From NCBI GenBank assembly GCA_002730365.1, contig PBZZ01000075.1, forward strand, positions 3,072-9,681: a DNA stretch of 6,610 nt, written 5' to 3'. Origin of the DNA: Deltaproteobacteria bacterium. GTDB taxonomy: Bacteria > SAR324 > NAC60-12. The translations under genes were made by a program, and so were the position numbers. This document shows, one piece after another, positions 6,172-6,610 of the stretch (within the stretch, counting starts at the first letter, position 1; the number at the start of each line of letters is the position of its first letter). Below the pieces are notes generated by a model. That model was not told where the DNA came from and did not search any database. It worked only from the letters and a program-made list of their open reading frames with translations.

Positions 6172-6610
6172 CTAATAATCTTTAAGGAAGTTTTTCAAAA
6201 GCTGTGTCATCCGTGGACCTGCCAACGCAGCTTGCTCAAAGGTGTGAGTATGGCTCAATGTTTCATTACTCAAGCCCGCAGCCTGATTGGTCACAATGGA
6301 AAGAGCAACGACCTTCAATCCAAAATAACGTGCCAGAATGATTTCGGGCACTGTGGACATCCCTACACAATTTGCTCCTAAGGTCATCAGCATTTTGATT
6401 TCTGCTGGGGTTTCAAATTGGGGCCCCGTCATCCAAGCGTATACGCCTCGTCTCAGAGGAATTTCAGCTTTGGAAGCCTCCAATTCAATCAGCAAATTTA
6501 ATTCTGGATCCAGCGCGTTGGTCATGTTCACGAATCGTTGGTCCCCTACCACTCCAAACAAGGGAGAGACACCAGTCAGATTGATCGTATCCTCCAAAAG
6601 CATTAATGAA
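6172..6610 (-). CDS. punA: Purine nucleoside phosphorylase, trimeric PNP family, N-terminus cut by window edge
   Basis: This cytoplasmic enzyme should cleave inosine, guanosine and their deoxy forms with phosphate to the base and (deoxy)ribose-1-phosphate. The reading frame is open to the right edge; about 145 codons are present, roughly the C-terminal half of a protein usually 270-290 residues long. The methionine at 6603 is internal, because the frame continues upstream as Ser-Leu and the matched family sequence runs through it. Recognisable stretches are INLTG near the edge, GPQFETPAE with the base-binding Glu, VGMSTVPEIILA with the Met that packs on the ribose, SIVTNQ with the Asn that contacts the purine, and LSHTH near the end, containing the expected His. 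These fit the inosine-guanosine phosphorylases rather than the hexameric DeoD type, and GPQFET argues against methylthioadenosine phosphorylase (GPRFST). The usual Asp-His-Ile-Asn is Asp-Thr-Ile-Asn here. It is the first visible gene of the run and may not be the operon's first. Confidence 0.93.
   Translation of the reverse strand, partial: SLMLLEDTINLTGVSPLFGVVGDQRFVNMTNALDPELNLLIELEASKAEIPLRRGVYAWMTGPQFETPAEIKMLMTLGANCVGMSTVPEIILARYFGLKVVALSIVTNQAAGLSNETLSHTHTFEQAALAGPRMTQLLKNFLKDY

Noticed and set aside
1..6610. CRISPR arrays, insertion sequences, tRNA or rRNA genes, phage or defence genes
   Set aside because: No repeated spacer-type units, terminal inverted repeats, transposase motifs or conserved RNA gene sequences were seen; the window is almost fully occupied by metabolic and transport genes.

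Overview
The window holds six genes, all on the minus strand and read from right to left, and they form one coherent nucleoside salvage cluster. The organism is probably a Gram-negative (diderm) bacterium of moderate GC content. The solute-binding protein carries a signal peptide with no lipobox cysteine, so it should be free in a periplasm, and the thymidine phosphorylase is colinear with the E. coli enzyme. The lineage cannot be fixed from this sequence alone.

Layout in order of transcription: the C-terminal half of a trimeric-type purine nucleoside phosphorylase (cut by the right edge); thymidine phosphorylase deoA, 8 nt downstream; a BMP/PnrA-family nucleoside-binding protein, after a 97-nt gap that may hold an internal promoter and a TGTTAG/CTAACA inverted repeat; two BPD_transp_2 permeases of the NupP and NupQ types, the first after an 84-nt gap with a strong hairpin and the second only 1 nt further on; and a double-NBD ATPase of the NupO/YufO type, which overlaps the second permease by 4 nt, starts at GTG and is cut by the left edge. 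There is no gene-free stretch longer than 100 bases. Plus-strand ORFs are antisense shadows of these genes.

How the genes fit together (inference from family knowledge): the binding protein captures nucleosides in the periplasm, the heterodimeric permease with the tandem ATPase imports them, and the two phosphorylases split them into free bases plus (deoxy)ribose-1-phosphate. Purine nucleosides go to the first enzyme; thymidine and deoxyuridine go to DeoA. The bases enter salvage and the sugar phosphates enter carbon metabolism through enzymes not seen here (such as DeoB and DeoC).

I found no novel system. The points worth a second look are mainly regulatory: the inverted repeat before the binding-protein gene, the hairpin after it, and the apparent lack of a Shine-Dalgarno sequence for the first permease. 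Smaller points are the ATPase-last gene order and a few residue-level oddities.
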